DNA from: Nisaea sp.
GTDB lineage: Bacteria > Pseudomonadota > Alphaproteobacteria > Thalassobaculales > Thalassobaculaceae
Length of the DNA stretch: 64,000 bases
Assembly (NCBI RefSeq): GCF_017640745.1
Contig: NZ_JAEPQA010000027.1
Location: forward strand, 1 to 64,000
Direction of reading: 5' to 3'
In this document: piece by piece, positions 16,543 to 27,022 of the stretch
Position numbering within the stretch: position 1 is the first letter of the stretch
Layout of the letters: each line of letters opens with the position of its first letter
Notes under the pieces: generated by a model
Told to the model about the DNA's origin: nothing
The model's database searches: none
What the model saw: only the letters and a program-made list of their open reading frames with translations
Position numbers and translations under genes: made by a program

Positions 16543-17412
16543 ATGACAGAGATCCAATACGTTGCGCCGTCGACACTCGACGAGGCCATCAGCGCCTATG
16601 CCGCGGCAAGCGGTGCGGCACGCATTATGGCCGGCGGCACTGACCTTCTGGTGCAGATGCGCTCAGGCATGGTCAAGCCGGGGCTGATCGTCGACATCAA
16701 GAAGGTCGCGGAACTGAACGCAATCGAGCAGACGCCGGAGGGTGGCTTCAGGATCGGCGCCGCTGTACCCGGCGCCGTTCTGGAAGAGCATCCGACTTTC
16801 GGCAAAGTCTGGCCCGGCGTGCTTGAAGGCCTCAACCTGATCGGATCGACGCAGGTCCAGGGACGGGCTTCGGCCGGCGGAAACCTCTGCAACGGCTCGC
16901 CCGCCGCGGACAGCGTCCCCGCACTTGTTGCTGCCGGCGCGATCGCGAACATCAAGGGACCGAACGGTACCCGCGAACTGCCGGTCGAAAAGGTTCCGGC
17001 CGGCCCGGGCAAGACCAACCTCGCCCCGGGCGAGATCCTGGTCAGCTTCACCTTCCCCGCCAGACCGAAAGGCTCGAGCGACGCCTATCTCAGGATGATC
17101 CCGCGCACCGAGATGGATATCGCGGTGGTCGGCTGCGGCGTCAGCCTGACGATGGAGGGCGACACCTGCACGGCGGCCCGGGTCAGTCTCGGCGCCGTCG
17201 CGCCGACGGTCCTGCTGGTCGAGGACGCGGCGAAGGCGCTCATCGGCAGCAAGCTCGACGATGCCGCGCTGGAAAAAGCCGCGGCAGCCTGCAGCGCTGC
17301 CTGCAATCCGATCAACGACAAACGCGGCACCATCGCCTACCGGACGAAGGTCGCAGGCGTGCTGTTGAAACGCACCACGGCGATCGCCGCCGATCGCGCC
17401 AAGGGAGGCTGA
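16543..17412 (+). CDS. Molybdenum hydroxylase FAD subunit (CoxM/CutM-like)
   Basis: A 289-residue FAD-binding subunit of the xanthine oxidase family. The flavin-binding segments are IMAGGTDLLVQMRSG near residue 30 and RASAGGNLCNGSPAADSVPAL near 110, with a C-terminal CO-dehydrogenase flavoprotein domain. In these enzymes it takes electrons from the iron-sulfur subunit. The ATG at 16543 lies just before TEIQYVAPSTLDEAI, the usual N terminus. It is followed 4 bases later by the [2Fe-2S] subunit gene, and the matching Mo subunit is probably the gene at 20613-22865. The substrate is unknown. Confidence 0.9.
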   Translation: MTEIQYVAPSTLDEAISAYAAASGAARIMAGGTDLLVQMRSGMVKPGLIVDIKKVAELNAIEQTPEGGFRIGAAVPGAVLEEHPTFGKVWPGVLEGLNLIGSTQVQGRASAGGNLCNGSPAADSVPALVAAGAIANIKGPNGTRELPVEKVPAGPGKTNLAPGEILVSFTFPARPKGSSDAYLRMIPRTEMDIAVVGCGVSLTMEGDTCTAARVSLGAVAPTVLLVEDAAKALIGSKLDDAALEKAAAACSAACNPINDKRGTIAYRTKVAGVLLKRTTAIAADRAKGG

Positions 17413-17416
17413 TACC

Positions 17417-17899
17417 ATGGCGAAACTCCATGTGACCACCACGATCAACGGCGAGCCGACGGAGTTCCTTTGCGAGCCGCACCACACCATGCTCGACGTC
17501 CTGCGCGACACCCTGGATCTTACCGGTTCCAAGGAAGGCTGCGGATCCGGCGACTGCGGTGCCTGCAGCATCACGCTCGATGACCGGCTGGTCTGCTCCT
17601 GTCTCATGCTCGCCGCCGAGGCGGAAGGCCATGAGATCAAGACCATCGAAGGCATGGCGGACGGCGACAAACTGCATCCGCTGCAGCAGAAGTTCCTCGA
17701 GATGGCCGCGCTCCAGTGCGGCATCTGCACGCCGGGCGTGCTCGTCGCCGCCGACGCGCTTCTGAAGAAGAACCCGAACCCGAGCGAGACCGAAGTGCGG
17801 TACTGGCTCGCCGGCAACCTCTGCCGCTGCACCGGGTACGACAAGATCGTCCGCGCCGTCCTCGAGACCGCCGCGGAAATGCGCGGCGCCGCCGAATAA
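17417..17899 (+). CDS. Molybdenum hydroxylase [2Fe-2S] subunit (CoxS/CutS-like)
   Basis: A 160-residue iron-sulfur subunit of the xanthine oxidase family. The N-terminal plant-type cluster is bound by GCGSGDCGAC ... CSC, and the C-terminal all-helical cluster domain has CGICTPG and CRCTGYD. Electrons pass from the Mo site through both clusters to the FAD subunit encoded just upstream. The length is normal. A hairpin 12 bases downstream suggests that part of the transcription ends here before the Rieske genes. Confidence 0.94.
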   Translation: MAKLHVTTTINGEPTEFLCEPHHTMLDVLRDTLDLTGSKEGCGSGDCGACSITLDDRLVCSCLMLAAEAEGHEIKTIEGMADGDKLHPLQQKFLEMAALQCGICTPGVLVAADALLKKNPNPSETEVRYWLAGNLCRCTGYDKIVRAVLETAAEMRGAAE

Positions 17900-17910
17900 C
17901 ATCCTTTCAT

Positions 17911-17951
17911 CGGGAAACCGCCGGAAACACTCAGCTTCCAGCGGTTTCCCG
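17911..17951 (+). terminator. Imperfect hairpin after CoxS-like gene
   Basis: CGGGAAACCGC at 17911-17921 pairs with GCGGTTTCCCG at 17941-17951, extended by GGAA/TTCC inside. No clear T-run follows. It is a probable terminator or attenuator splitting the FAD/Fe-S genes from the Rieske pair. Confidence 0.5.
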
Positions 17952-18000
17952 GCAATTCCTCGCGATGTCGTTTTGCGACGCAGCGATGTCGCTCCCATGA

Positions 18001-19371
<1,371 letters not shown>

Positions 19372-19374
19372 GAG

Positions 19375-20451
19375 ATGGCCGCGACCAATGCGATCCTCGG
19401 CTCCGCGATCTGGAAGGACAGCGAGCCGCTCGAATGTGTCTCTGTACTGCCGGAAATCCCGAACACCTCGACCTTCACCTTCCAGGCCCCGTCTGGCGCC
19501 CTTTTCGACTACCAGCCGGGCCAGTTTCTGACGCTGGAACTCCCGGTATCGGGCGGCCCGCTCTACCGGACCTACACGATCTCCTCCTCTCCCTCGCGGC
19601 CGCGCTCGATATCGATCACGGCGAAAGCGCAGGAAGGCAGCATCGGCACCCGCTGGATGCTGGACAATCTGAAGCCGGGCATGCGGATCAAGGCCCTGGG
19701 CCCTGCCGGGCTGTTCTCCATGGCGGAACATCCGGCGAAGAAATATCTCTTCATCTCCGCCGGGTCGGGCATCACGCCGATGATGTCCATGGCGACCTAC
19801 ATGTTCGATCTCGGGACAGAGCCCGACGTCGTCCTGATCAACTGCGCCCGCCGCCCGTCCGAAATCATCTTCCGCGAGCGTCTGGAGCACATGGCGAGCC
19901 GCGTGCCGGGCATCGACCTCAAGTTCGTGGTCAAGGAGCCTGACCGCTATCGTCCCTGGACCGGCTATCAGGGCCGCTTCAACCAGCTCATGCTTGGCCT
20001 GATGTGCCCGGACTATCTGGAGCGCGAAGTCTTCTGCTGCGGCCCGGAACCTTTCATGCAGGCGGTCCGCGAGGCCCTTGCCGGCTTCGGTTTCGACATG
20101 GAGCAATACCACCAGGAAAGCTTCCAGGCCCCGGCCGAAACGGCGGAGGACATCCCGGAACTGGACGACACAACGCCCGAGGAAGGGGCGCAGGCAGAGG
20201 TGCATTTCGCGCTTTCCGGAGTCACCGGCAAGTTTGCGGAGACGGACACCATCCTCGCCGCAGCCAAGGCCTCCGGCCTCAACATCCCGTCGGGCTGCAC
20301 CTTCGGGGTCTGCGGTACCTGCAAGGTGAAGAAGCTCTCCGGCGAGGTGCACATGGTGCATAACGGCGGCATATCCGAGGACGATATCGAGGCCGGCTAC
20401 ATCCTCGCCTGCTGCTCGCATCCGATCGGAGAAGTCGCGGTCGAGGTCTAG
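19375..20451 (+). CDS. Rieske oxygenase reductase, GbcB-like
   Basis: A 358-residue NAD(P)H-flavin-[2Fe-2S] reductase that would feed electrons to the oxygenase encoded just upstream. It has a flavin domain (YQPGQFLTLELP, YRTYTISSSPSR), a pyridine nucleotide domain (LFISAGSGITPMMSM, FCCGPEPFM) and a C-terminal ferredoxin domain whose cluster ligands lie in CTFGVCGTCKVK and the late Cys of LACCSHP. A variable linker of about 30 acidic residues joins the last two domains. The organisation and order match GbcB partners of glycine-betaine-type demethylases. Confidence 0.88.
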   Translation: MAATNAILGSAIWKDSEPLECVSVLPEIPNTSTFTFQAPSGALFDYQPGQFLTLELPVSGGPLYRTYTISSSPSRPRSISITAKAQEGSIGTRWMLDNLKPGMRIKALGPAGLFSMAEHPAKKYLFISAGSGITPMMSMATYMFDLGTEPDVVLINCARRPSEIIFRERLEHMASRVPGIDLKFVVKEPDRYRPWTGYQGRFNQLMLGLMCPDYLEREVFCCGPEPFMQAVREALAGFGFDMEQYHQESFQAPAETAEDIPELDDTTPEEGAQAEVHFALSGVTGKFAETDTILAAAKASGLNIPSGCTFGVCGTCKVKKLSGEVHMVHNGGISEDDIEAGYILACCSHPIGEVAVEV

Positions 20452-20612
20452 AGCACGCCGATCTTTCGCAAATCGGCACATTCCCTTCGCGCAGGCGATC
20501 TTGTTCGAATGCGCGGTGACCGTGTACGCTTCTGCCAAGCGAAGAACAATGCGCCGGCCAGGCGCGTGGACAATCCGGACGCGTCGCGCCGCGGACCGCA
20601 GGGAGAGGCAGA

Positions 20613-22865
20613 ATGAGCGATATGACGAATAAATGGATCGGCACCAGCACGGTCCGGCCTGACGGCGTCGACAAGGTTGTCGGCCGGGCCCAGTACGCGG
20701 CGGACGCCACGATGCCCGGGATGATCTGGGGCAAGGTGCTGCGCAGCCCTCACCCCCATGCCGTCATCCGCAGCATCGACACCTCCAAGGCGGAGGCGCT
20801 TCCGGGCGTGAAGTCCGTCGTCACCGCGAAGGACATCGTCGACTTCTCCGTCGGCACCCCGGTGCCGCTCGGCATTCAGGACATGCGCTGGATGTGCCGC
20901 AACGTGATGGCGCGCGAGAAGGCGCTGTTCCACGGTCACCCGGTCGCCGCGGTCGCCGCCATGTCGGCCGACATCGCCGCCAAGGCATGCGAGCTGATCG
21001 AGGTCGATTACGAGGTCCTGCCCTGGGCGATCGAGATCGAGGACGCGATCGCGCCGGACGCGCCGATCCTGCACGATTTCATCAAGTTCGAGGGCAAGCC
21101 GTCGAACATCGCCGGCACGCTGGAGCACAAGCTCGGCGATATCGAGGCCGGTTTCGAGCAAGCCGACGTGATCGTCGAGCGCAGCTTCGACACACGGCCG
21201 GTGCACCAGGGCTACATCGAGCCGCATGCCTGCCTCGTCAGCGTCGCGGCCGACGGCAAGACGACGATCTGGAGCTCCAGCCAGGGCCAGTTCATGGTCC
21301 GCGCGATGACCGCCTTCCTGACCGGCATCCCGCAGAGCGACATCCGCGCCATTCCGGCGGAGATCGGCGGCGGTTTCGGCGGCAAGACGATCATCTATCT
21401 CGAGCCCGTCGCGGCCATGCTGTCGAAGAAGGCGGGCCGTCCCGTGAAGATGGTGATGACCCGCGAAGAGGTGATGCGGGCGACCGGTCCGACCTCCGGC
21501 GCCAAGAGCACGGTGAAGATCGGCGCCAAGAAGGACGGCACCATCGTCTCCGCGCAGGCCACCCACTACCTGCAGGCCGGCGCCTTCCCGGGCTCTCCGA
21601 TTCGCGGCGCCTGCGGCTGCTGCTTCGCGCCCTACGATATCCCGAACGTCTATACGCTCGGCTATGACGTGGTTTCCAACCGCTCCAAAGTCGCGGCTTA
21701 TCGCGCTCCGGGCTCGCCGATCGGTGCCTTCGCCGTCGAGAGCACGATGGACGAACTGGCCGAGCAGCTCGGCATCGATCCGCTGGAGCTGCGTCTGAAA
21801 AACGCGGCCAAGCAGGGCACCAAGGCCGCACACGGTCCGGTCTATCCGGTCATGGGCTATGCCGAAACGGTGAAGGCCGCGCTTGCGCACGATCACTACA
21901 AGGCGCCGCTCGGCAAGTTCCAGGGACGGGGCGTGGCCAGCGGTTACTGGTTCAACGCCGGCGGCGAATCCTCCGCCCAGGTGAACATCACCGAGGACGG
22001 CAACGTCGTCGTGACCACCGGGCACCCGGATATCGGCGGCTCCCGCGCTTCCATCGCCAACATCACGGCGGAACTGCTCGGCATCGACTATCGCCGGGTC
22101 TCCGTCCTGATCGGCGACACCGCGACCATCGGTTACAGCAACCTGACCGGCGGCAGCCGCGTGCTGTTCGCCTCCGCCATGGTGGTCACCCAGTCGACCG
22201 AAAAGGTCATCGAGACCCTGAAGGGGCTCGCGGCGAAGATCTGGGGCATCCCGGCCGACGCGGTCACCTGGTCCGATGGCGCGGCTCGTCCGGCAGGCGA
22301 CAATGCGGGCAAGTTCGAGCCCCTGACGCTCGAGGAACTGGCCGCCAAGGCGAACATGACCGGCGGTCCGATCGGGGCCGGCACCCAGCTCAACACGACC
22401 GGCGCTGAAGGCGGCTTCGCGACGCATATCTGCGACGTCGAGGTCGACGTCGATCTCGGGATCGTGCGCGTGATCCGCTACACCTCGTTCCAGGACGTCG
22501 GCAAGGCGGTGCATCCGGCCTATGTCGAGGGCCAGATGCAGGGCGGCGCCGTCCAGGGCATCGGCTGGGCGCTGAACGAGGAGTACATCTACAACAAGGA
22601 CGGCAAGGTCGATAATCCGGGCTTCCTGGATTACCGGATGCCGGTCTGCTCCGACGTTCCGATGCTCGACAACGTCATCATCGAGGTCCCGAACCCGCTG
22701 CATCCGCAGGGCGTGCGGGGCGTCGGCGAGGTTCCGCTCGTGCCGCCGCTCGCGGCCATTCGCAACGCGGTCTACAACGCGCTCGGCATCCGCTTCAACA
22801 GCCTGCCGATGTCGCCGCCGCGGGTCCTCGAGAAGCTCGACGCAATGAAGCAGGCGGCGGAATAG
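20613..22865 (+). CDS. Molybdenum hydroxylase large subunit (CoxL/xanthine oxidase family)
   Basis: A 750-residue Mo-cofactor subunit. The N terminus (RPDGVDKVVGRAQYAADATM) and the Mo-pterin segments GGGFGGKTIIYLEP, AAYRAPGSPIGAFAVES, TTGHPDIGGSRAS and the active-site Glu loop RGVGEVPLVPPLAA are clear. The loop AYRAPG differs from the AYRGAGR form-II motif of the gene at 60980. It probably assembles with the FAD and [2Fe-2S] subunits at 16543-17899 although two Rieske genes intervene. It hydroxylates an unknown, probably heterocyclic or aldehyde, substrate. GGGAGAGG precedes the ATG. Confidence 0.9.
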   Translation: MSDMTNKWIGTSTVRPDGVDKVVGRAQYAADATMPGMIWGKVLRSPHPHAVIRSIDTSKAEALPGVKSVVTAKDIVDFSVGTPVPLGIQDMRWMCRNVMAREKALFHGHPVAAVAAMSADIAAKACELIEVDYEVLPWAIEIEDAIAPDAPILHDFIKFEGKPSNIAGTLEHKLGDIEAGFEQADVIVERSFDTRPVHQGYIEPHACLVSVAADGKTTIWSSSQGQFMVRAMTAFLTGIPQSDIRAIPAEIGGGFGGKTIIYLEPVAAMLSKKAGRPVKMVMTREEVMRATGPTSGAKSTVKIGAKKDGTIVSAQATHYLQAGAFPGSPIRGACGCCFAPYDIPNVYTLGYDVVSNRSKVAAYRAPGSPIGAFAVESTMDELAEQLGIDPLELRLKNAAKQGTKAAHGPVYPVMGYAETVKAALAHDHYKAPLGKFQGRGVASGYWFNAGGESSAQVNITEDGNVVVTTGHPDIGGSRASIANITAELLGIDYRRVSVLIGDTATIGYSNLTGGSRVLFASAMVVTQSTEKVIETLKGLAAKIWGIPADAVTWSDGAARPAGDNAGKFEPLTLEELAAKANMTGGPIGAGTQLNTTGAEGGFATHICDVEVDVDLGIVRVIRYTSFQDVGKAVHPAYVEGQMQGGAVQGIGWALNEEYIYNKDGKVDNPGFLDYRMPVCSDVPMLDNVIIEVPNPLHPQGVRGVGEVPLVPPLAAIRNAVYNALGIRFNSLPMSPPRVLEKLDAMKQAAE

Positions 22866-22898
22866 TTCGCCGCCCTCGGGCCTCCGGGAGCGACCGGA

Positions 22899-24623
22899 AT
22901 GTCTGGATCTGATGGAAAGATCACCTCGGGAGGGGTGATCTTTTCGCGTCTGAAAGACCTCGGCATCGACTACGTGTTCTGCAACTCGGGCACCGACTTC
23001 CCACCGATCATCGAAGGCCTCGTCGCCGCCAGGGCGAAGGGACTGCCGCTGCCCGAAGCCATCACCGTGCCGCACGAGCATGCGGCGATGAGCATGGCGC
23101 ACGGCTACTACCAGATCTCCGGCAAGTGCGCGGCGGTCATGCTGCATACCAATGTCGGGCTATCCAACGGCGTCACCGGCGCGATCAATGCCGCCTGCGC
23201 CCATGTGCCCGTACTGATGATGTCCGGCCGGACGCCCGTTACCGAGCATTCCCGCTTCGGCGCCCGCACGGTGCCGATCGGATGGGGTCAGGAGATGCGC
23301 GACCAGGCGGCGATGGTGCGCGAATGCTGCAAGTGGGAGTTCGAGCTTAAGTTCCCGGAGCAGATCGGCGAGCATCTCGACCGCGCCTTCGCGATCTCCA
23401 ATTCGACGCCGAAAGGCCCCTCGTACCTCTCCCTGCCCCGCGAGACGCTGTGCGAGGAGATCGACCCGGCGACGCTCGCGCCGGCAGGCTCCATCGCGCC
23501 CGTCCGCATGGTGCCGGACCCGGAAAGTCTGAAACGCGCCGCGGCGGCGATTGCCGGTGCCAAGGCGCCGCTCATCGTCGCCCAGCGCGGCGCCGGCGAT
23601 GAGGCGAGCTTCCGACTGTTCCAGAAGCTGGTCGAGGACTGGGCGATACCGGTCTGCTCCTATTGGGCCGTCGAGCTGGCGATCCCGACAGAGCATCCCT
23701 GCCATATCGGCGCCTCGCCCTCGCCCTGGATCGAGGAGGCGGATGTCATCGTCATCCTCGACAGCCTCGCTCCCTGGCAGCCGGACGTTCACAAGCCGCG
23801 CGCCGACGCGACCATCATCAATGTCGGCCCCGACCCGGTCTTCTCCCGCTTCCCCGTGCGCGGTTTCCGCTCTGACATCACGCTGGCGGGCGAGTCCGCC
23901 GACACCATCCCGGCACTCGCCGAAATGCTCTCCGGGATGAAGCGGGACGAGACTGCGATCGCCGCCCGTCGCAAGCGTATCGCCGCCGCCTCCGACGCGA
24001 CGAGGCAGAAGCAGCGCGAGATCGCCGAACAGGGCAAGGGCGGGCCGATGACCAAGCAGTGGGTCAGCCAGTGCCTCGGTGAGGCGCTCGCCCCTCTCGA
24101 GAAAGCGGGCCGTAGGTCGACAGTCTATGCCGAGCTCGGCGCCATGCTCGGCTTCCTGAAGCGGAGCGAGCGCAACAGCTTCTTCCAGGAGCCGCATTCC
24201 GGCGGTCTCGGCTGGGGTTTCGGTGCGGCGCTCGGTGCCCAGCTTGCCGACCCGGACCGGGTCGTCGTCGCAACCATGGGCGACGGCTCCTACATGTTCT
24301 CCAACCCGATCGTCTGCCACATGATCGCCGAGGGACTGAAACTGCCGGTGATCACGCTGGTCCTGAACAACCACGAATGGGGCGCGGTCCGGCAGTCGGT
24401 CGTGGGACTCTATCCGGACGGGCATGCTGCGAAGGCGAACGAGGTGCCGCTGACGGCGCTGACGCCGAGCCCGAACTTCGTGCAGACCGCGAAAGCGAGC
24501 AACGCCCATGCAGAGCGGGTGGAGCGAGGCGAGGAACTCCCGGCCGCTCTTGAGCGCGCAATCCGTATCGCGACGGAGGAACGCCGTCAGGTCCTGCTGG
24601 ATATCCAGGTCGCCAAGGGCTGA
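22899..24623 (+). CDS. ThDP-dependent 2-oxo-acid decarboxylase/synthase-like enzyme
   Basis: A 574-residue thiamine-diphosphate enzyme of the acetolactate synthase/benzoylformate decarboxylase superfamily. The catalytic Glu is in VPHEHAAMSMAHGYY (about residues 63-77). The cofactor-binding GDG...N motif is MGDGSYMFSN ... LVLNNHEWG (about 464-495). Its N terminus (FCNSGTDFPPIIEGL) is unlike that of true acetolactate synthase. It lies 33 bases after the Mo large subunit and is likely in the same transcript, so it may act on a 2-oxo acid or 1,2-dione made in that pathway. The exact reaction cannot be deduced. Confidence 0.85.
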   Translation: MSGSDGKITSGGVIFSRLKDLGIDYVFCNSGTDFPPIIEGLVAARAKGLPLPEAITVPHEHAAMSMAHGYYQISGKCAAVMLHTNVGLSNGVTGAINAACAHVPVLMMSGRTPVTEHSRFGARTVPIGWGQEMRDQAAMVRECCKWEFELKFPEQIGEHLDRAFAISNSTPKGPSYLSLPRETLCEEIDPATLAPAGSIAPVRMVPDPESLKRAAAAIAGAKAPLIVAQRGAGDEASFRLFQKLVEDWAIPVCSYWAVELAIPTEHPCHIGASPSPWIEEADVIVILDSLAPWQPDVHKPRADATIINVGPDPVFSRFPVRGFRSDITLAGESADTIPALAEMLSGMKRDETAIAARRKRIAAASDATRQKQREIAEQGKGGPMTKQWVSQCLGEALAPLEKAGRRSTVYAELGAMLGFLKRSERNSFFQEPHSGGLGWGFGAALGAQLADPDRVVVATMGDGSYMFSNPIVCHMIAEGLKLPVITLVLNNHEWGAVRQSVVGLYPDGHAAKANEVPLTALTPSPNFVQTAKASNAHAERVERGEELPAALERAIRIATEERRQVLLDIQVAKG

Positions 24624-24641
24624 ACGGAGACTCCGTTCAGC
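24619..24641. terminator. Bidirectional terminator covering two stop codons
   Basis: An 11-base perfect inverted repeat (24619-24629 and 24631-24641) separated by one base contains the stop codon of the ThDP gene on one strand and that of the ABC permease gene on the other. It serves two convergent genes only 13 bases apart. Confidence 0.6.
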
Positions 24642-25389
24642 GTTTAGCCGCGTAATATGAGACCCGCCGCTCGAGATAGGCGAGGAACTCCGAGATCGTG
24701 AAGGCGAGCGCGAAGAGCACGACCAGCACGGCCCAGAAATGCGCCATCAGGAAGTTGTTGGCGTAAAGCTCGAAGAGCGCGCCAAAGCCGACGATCGAGA
24801 TCAGCAGCTGACCGATGATCACCCCCTTCACCGCGCGGATCACACCGATGCGCACCCCGCCGAGGATCTCTGGCAGCGCCGCCCAGAAATAGATCTTGAA
24901 GAAGGCGTCCAGCGGCGTGGCGCCGTAGGAGCGCGCCATCTCGACCAGCGAGCGGTTGATCTGCAGCACGCCGGCCCGGGAATTCAGGATGATGATCCAG
25001 ATCGCGAACAGCGTCGTCGTGATGATGATCGCCTTCATGCCGAAGCCGAACAGCACCATCAGCACCGGGACCAGCGCAGTCAGCGGAGCGCTGAGGAACA
25101 TGTTCACCCAGGGCAGCAGCAGCTCGTCGAGGAGGCGGCTCTTGCCCATCAGGATGCCGGTCGGAATGCCGATCGCGACGGCGAAGAAGACACCGGCGAA
25201 GAAGGCATAGGCCGTCTCCGTCAGGGCCTTCAGGAAGGCCGGCGTGCCGATCACGGCGAAGAGCGTGCTCACCACCTCGGTCAGCGGCGGCAGGAAGAAT
25301 GTCAGGTCGAGCCGGCCGACGATCTCCCAGAGCAGCCCCCAGAGGATCAGCGACGACATGCCGGGCAGTGGATAGCCGAATAGCCGCAT
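24637..25389 (-). CDS. ABC transporter permease (SsuC/TauC family), distal
   Basis: A 250-residue inner-membrane permease of the binding-protein-dependent type with about six helices. The cytoplasmic ATPase-docking EAA loop is seen as MARSYGATPLDAFFKIYFWAALPEILGG. Family members import sulfonates, nitrate, thiamine precursors or aromatic acids. It is the last of four genes (binding protein, permease, ATPase, this permease) read leftwards and lies 10 bases after the ATPase gene. With two different permease genes the transporter is probably a heterodimer. Confidence 0.9.
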   Translation of the reverse strand: MRLFGYPLPGMSSLILWGLLWEIVGRLDLTFFLPPLTEVVSTLFAVIGTPAFLKALTETAYAFFAGVFFAVAIGIPTGILMGKSRLLDELLLPWVNMFLSAPLTALVPVLMVLFGFGMKAIIITTTLFAIWIIILNSRAGVLQINRSLVEMARSYGATPLDAFFKIYFWAALPEILGGVRIGVIRAVKGVIIGQLLISIVGFGALFELYANNFLMAHFWAVLVVLFALAFTISEFLAYLERRVSYYAAKR

Positions 25390-25399
25390 CTCTCAGCCC

Positions 25400-26206
25400 T
25401 CACTCGACATAGCTGCGCAGCGAGGCCCAGATCCGGTCCACGATGTCGAGATATTCCGGATCGCGGCGGATATTGTCGGCACCCTTGCCGCGGATACCGG
25501 AGGGCCGGATGATCTCCGAGACCCGGCTCGGGCGTGGCAGCAGGATGGCGATCTGGTCGGAGACATAGACCGCCTCCTCGATCGAGTGGGTGACGAAGAT
25601 GAAGGTCTTGTTCTCGTTCTCCACCAGCGCCAGAAGGTCTTCCTGGAACTTGCGCCTTGTCTGCTCGTCGACGGCGGAGAACGGCTCGTCCATCAGCAGG
25701 ACCTGCGCGTCGACGGAGAGCGCCCGGGCAAGGCCGACACGCTGGCGCATACCGCCGGAAAGCTGGTGCGGATAGCTGTCCTCGAAACCGGCGAGCCCGA
25801 CATCGCGGATATAGCGCTCGGCGATGGCCTCCCTCTCCGATCTGGCGACGCCGCGCAATTCCAGCCCGAAGGCGACGTTGCGCATCACGTTCGCCCAGGG
25901 CAGCAGGGCGAAATCCTGAAAGACGAAGGCGCGGTCCGGCCCGGGACCGGTCACCTGCTCGCCGTTGACGAGGATCTCGCCCGAAGTCGGCTCCAGCAGG
26001 CCCGCGATGATCTTCAGCAGCGTCGTCTTCCCGCAGCCGGACGGGCCGAGCAGAGAGGTCAGCTGTCCGCGCGGGAACTCGAGGGTGAGGTCGCGCAAGG
26101 CCTCGACGGGCCCGTAATGCTTCGAGACATTGCGCGCGACAACGGCGTTCTCCGGCGCCGGTTCCCGGATGGGACGGGGCGCGTCGCTAATCTGAGACAT
26201 AGCCAC
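25400..26206 (-). CDS. ABC transporter ATP-binding protein (SsuB/TauB family)
   Basis: A 268-residue ATPase. It has a Walker A motif GPSGCGKTT near residue 54, a Q-loop VFQDFALLPW, signature LSGGMRQRVGLARAL, Walker B VLLMDEPFSAVD and switch His FVTHSIEEAV. It powers the importer formed by the two flanking permeases. Its start overlaps the upstream permease gene by 20 bases, so translation is coupled. The substrate is unknown. Confidence 0.93.
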   Translation of the reverse strand: MAMSQISDAPRPIREPAPENAVVARNVSKHYGPVEALRDLTLEFPRGQLTSLLGPSGCGKTTLLKIIAGLLEPTSGEILVNGEQVTGPGPDRAFVFQDFALLPWANVMRNVAFGLELRGVARSEREAIAERYIRDVGLAGFEDSYPHQLSGGMRQRVGLARALSVDAQVLLMDEPFSAVDEQTRRKFQEDLLALVENENKTFIFVTHSIEEAVYVSDQIAILLPRPSRVSEIIRPSGIRGKGADNIRRDPEYLDIVDRIWASLRSYVE

Positions 26207-26954
26207 GATTGTTTCCTTTGAAGAGGATGAATTCGAGCCGTTCGACCAGGTTCAGGAACAGCACGGCGAAAAGGATGATCGAGAAGATCGCCGCATACAT
26301 GCTCGGGTAATCGGCGATCGATCGGCTGTAGGTGATGATGTCCCCGACGCCGGTCGGCGTGATCTTCAGCTCCGCCAGAATGGCCCCGATGAAGCCGGCC
26401 GAGATGCCGAGCCGGAGTCCGGAAAAGATCACCGGCGAGGCCGCCGGGATGATCACCTTGAGGATGATCTGGTCCTCGCGGGCGAGGAACGCCTTGCCCA
26501 TCTCCTTCAGCGAGGACGGCGTGTTGCGCACGGCCGCGCCGGTATTCAGCACGATCACCGGCATCGCCATGATGCAGACCACGAAGACCTTCGAGGTCAG
26601 CCCGATGCCGTAGGCCATCACCAGCAGCGGGATGAGTGCTGCCAGCGGCGCCGCCTGCATGACGATGAAGATCGGCGAGAACAGCCAATCGAAACGCGCG
26701 CTGAGACCGACCCAGAGCCCGATCCCGATGCCGAACACGGCCGATATCGTGACACCCACTGCGAGCGGCTGAAGGGTTTCCGCATAGGCGCGGAGCATGG
26801 TTCCGTCGAGCGTCAGGGCCGCCAGCGCCGACATCGTGTCGAGGAAGGTCGGGAAGGAGTAGCTGACCGGAATCCGGCCGGCGATCTCCCAGGCCCCGAA
26901 CACGAGCACGGCGGAGAGAAGTTTCAGAAAAAGGGAACGATAAGAGGTCATCAA
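26187..26954 (-). CDS. ABC transporter permease (SsuC/TauC family), proximal
   Basis: A 255-residue inner-membrane permease, paralogous to the one at 24637-25389. It has about six helices and an EAA-type loop (LKEMGKAFLAREDQIILKVI followed by an Ala/Pro-rich turn). It begins 68 bases after the binding-protein gene and overlaps the ATPase gene by 20 bases. Confidence 0.9.
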   Translation of the reverse strand: MMTSYRSLFLKLLSAVLVFGAWEIAGRIPVSYSFPTFLDTMSALAALTLDGTMLRAYAETLQPLAVGVTISAVFGIGIGLWVGLSARFDWLFSPIFIVMQAAPLAALIPLLVMAYGIGLTSKVFVVCIMAMPVIVLNTGAAVRNTPSSLKEMGKAFLAREDQIILKVIIPAASPVIFSGLRLGISAGFIGAILAELKITPTGVGDIITYSRSIADYPSMYAAIFSIILFAVLFLNLVERLEFILFKGNNRGYVSD

Positions 26955-27022
26955 GCGCCTCTATGGGTTTGCGGAAGAAGGAGGCGGCCGCCGGACAGGG
27001 AACCGGCGACCGCCGCAGGGTC

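Noticed and set aside
20448-23147. Open frame of about 900 codons on the minus strand opposite the Mo large subunit gene
   Set aside because: It mirrors a well-supported family protein on the plus strand, its translation is Arg/His/Asp-rich low-complexity sequence, and it has no start signal. High G+C content produces such antisense frames.
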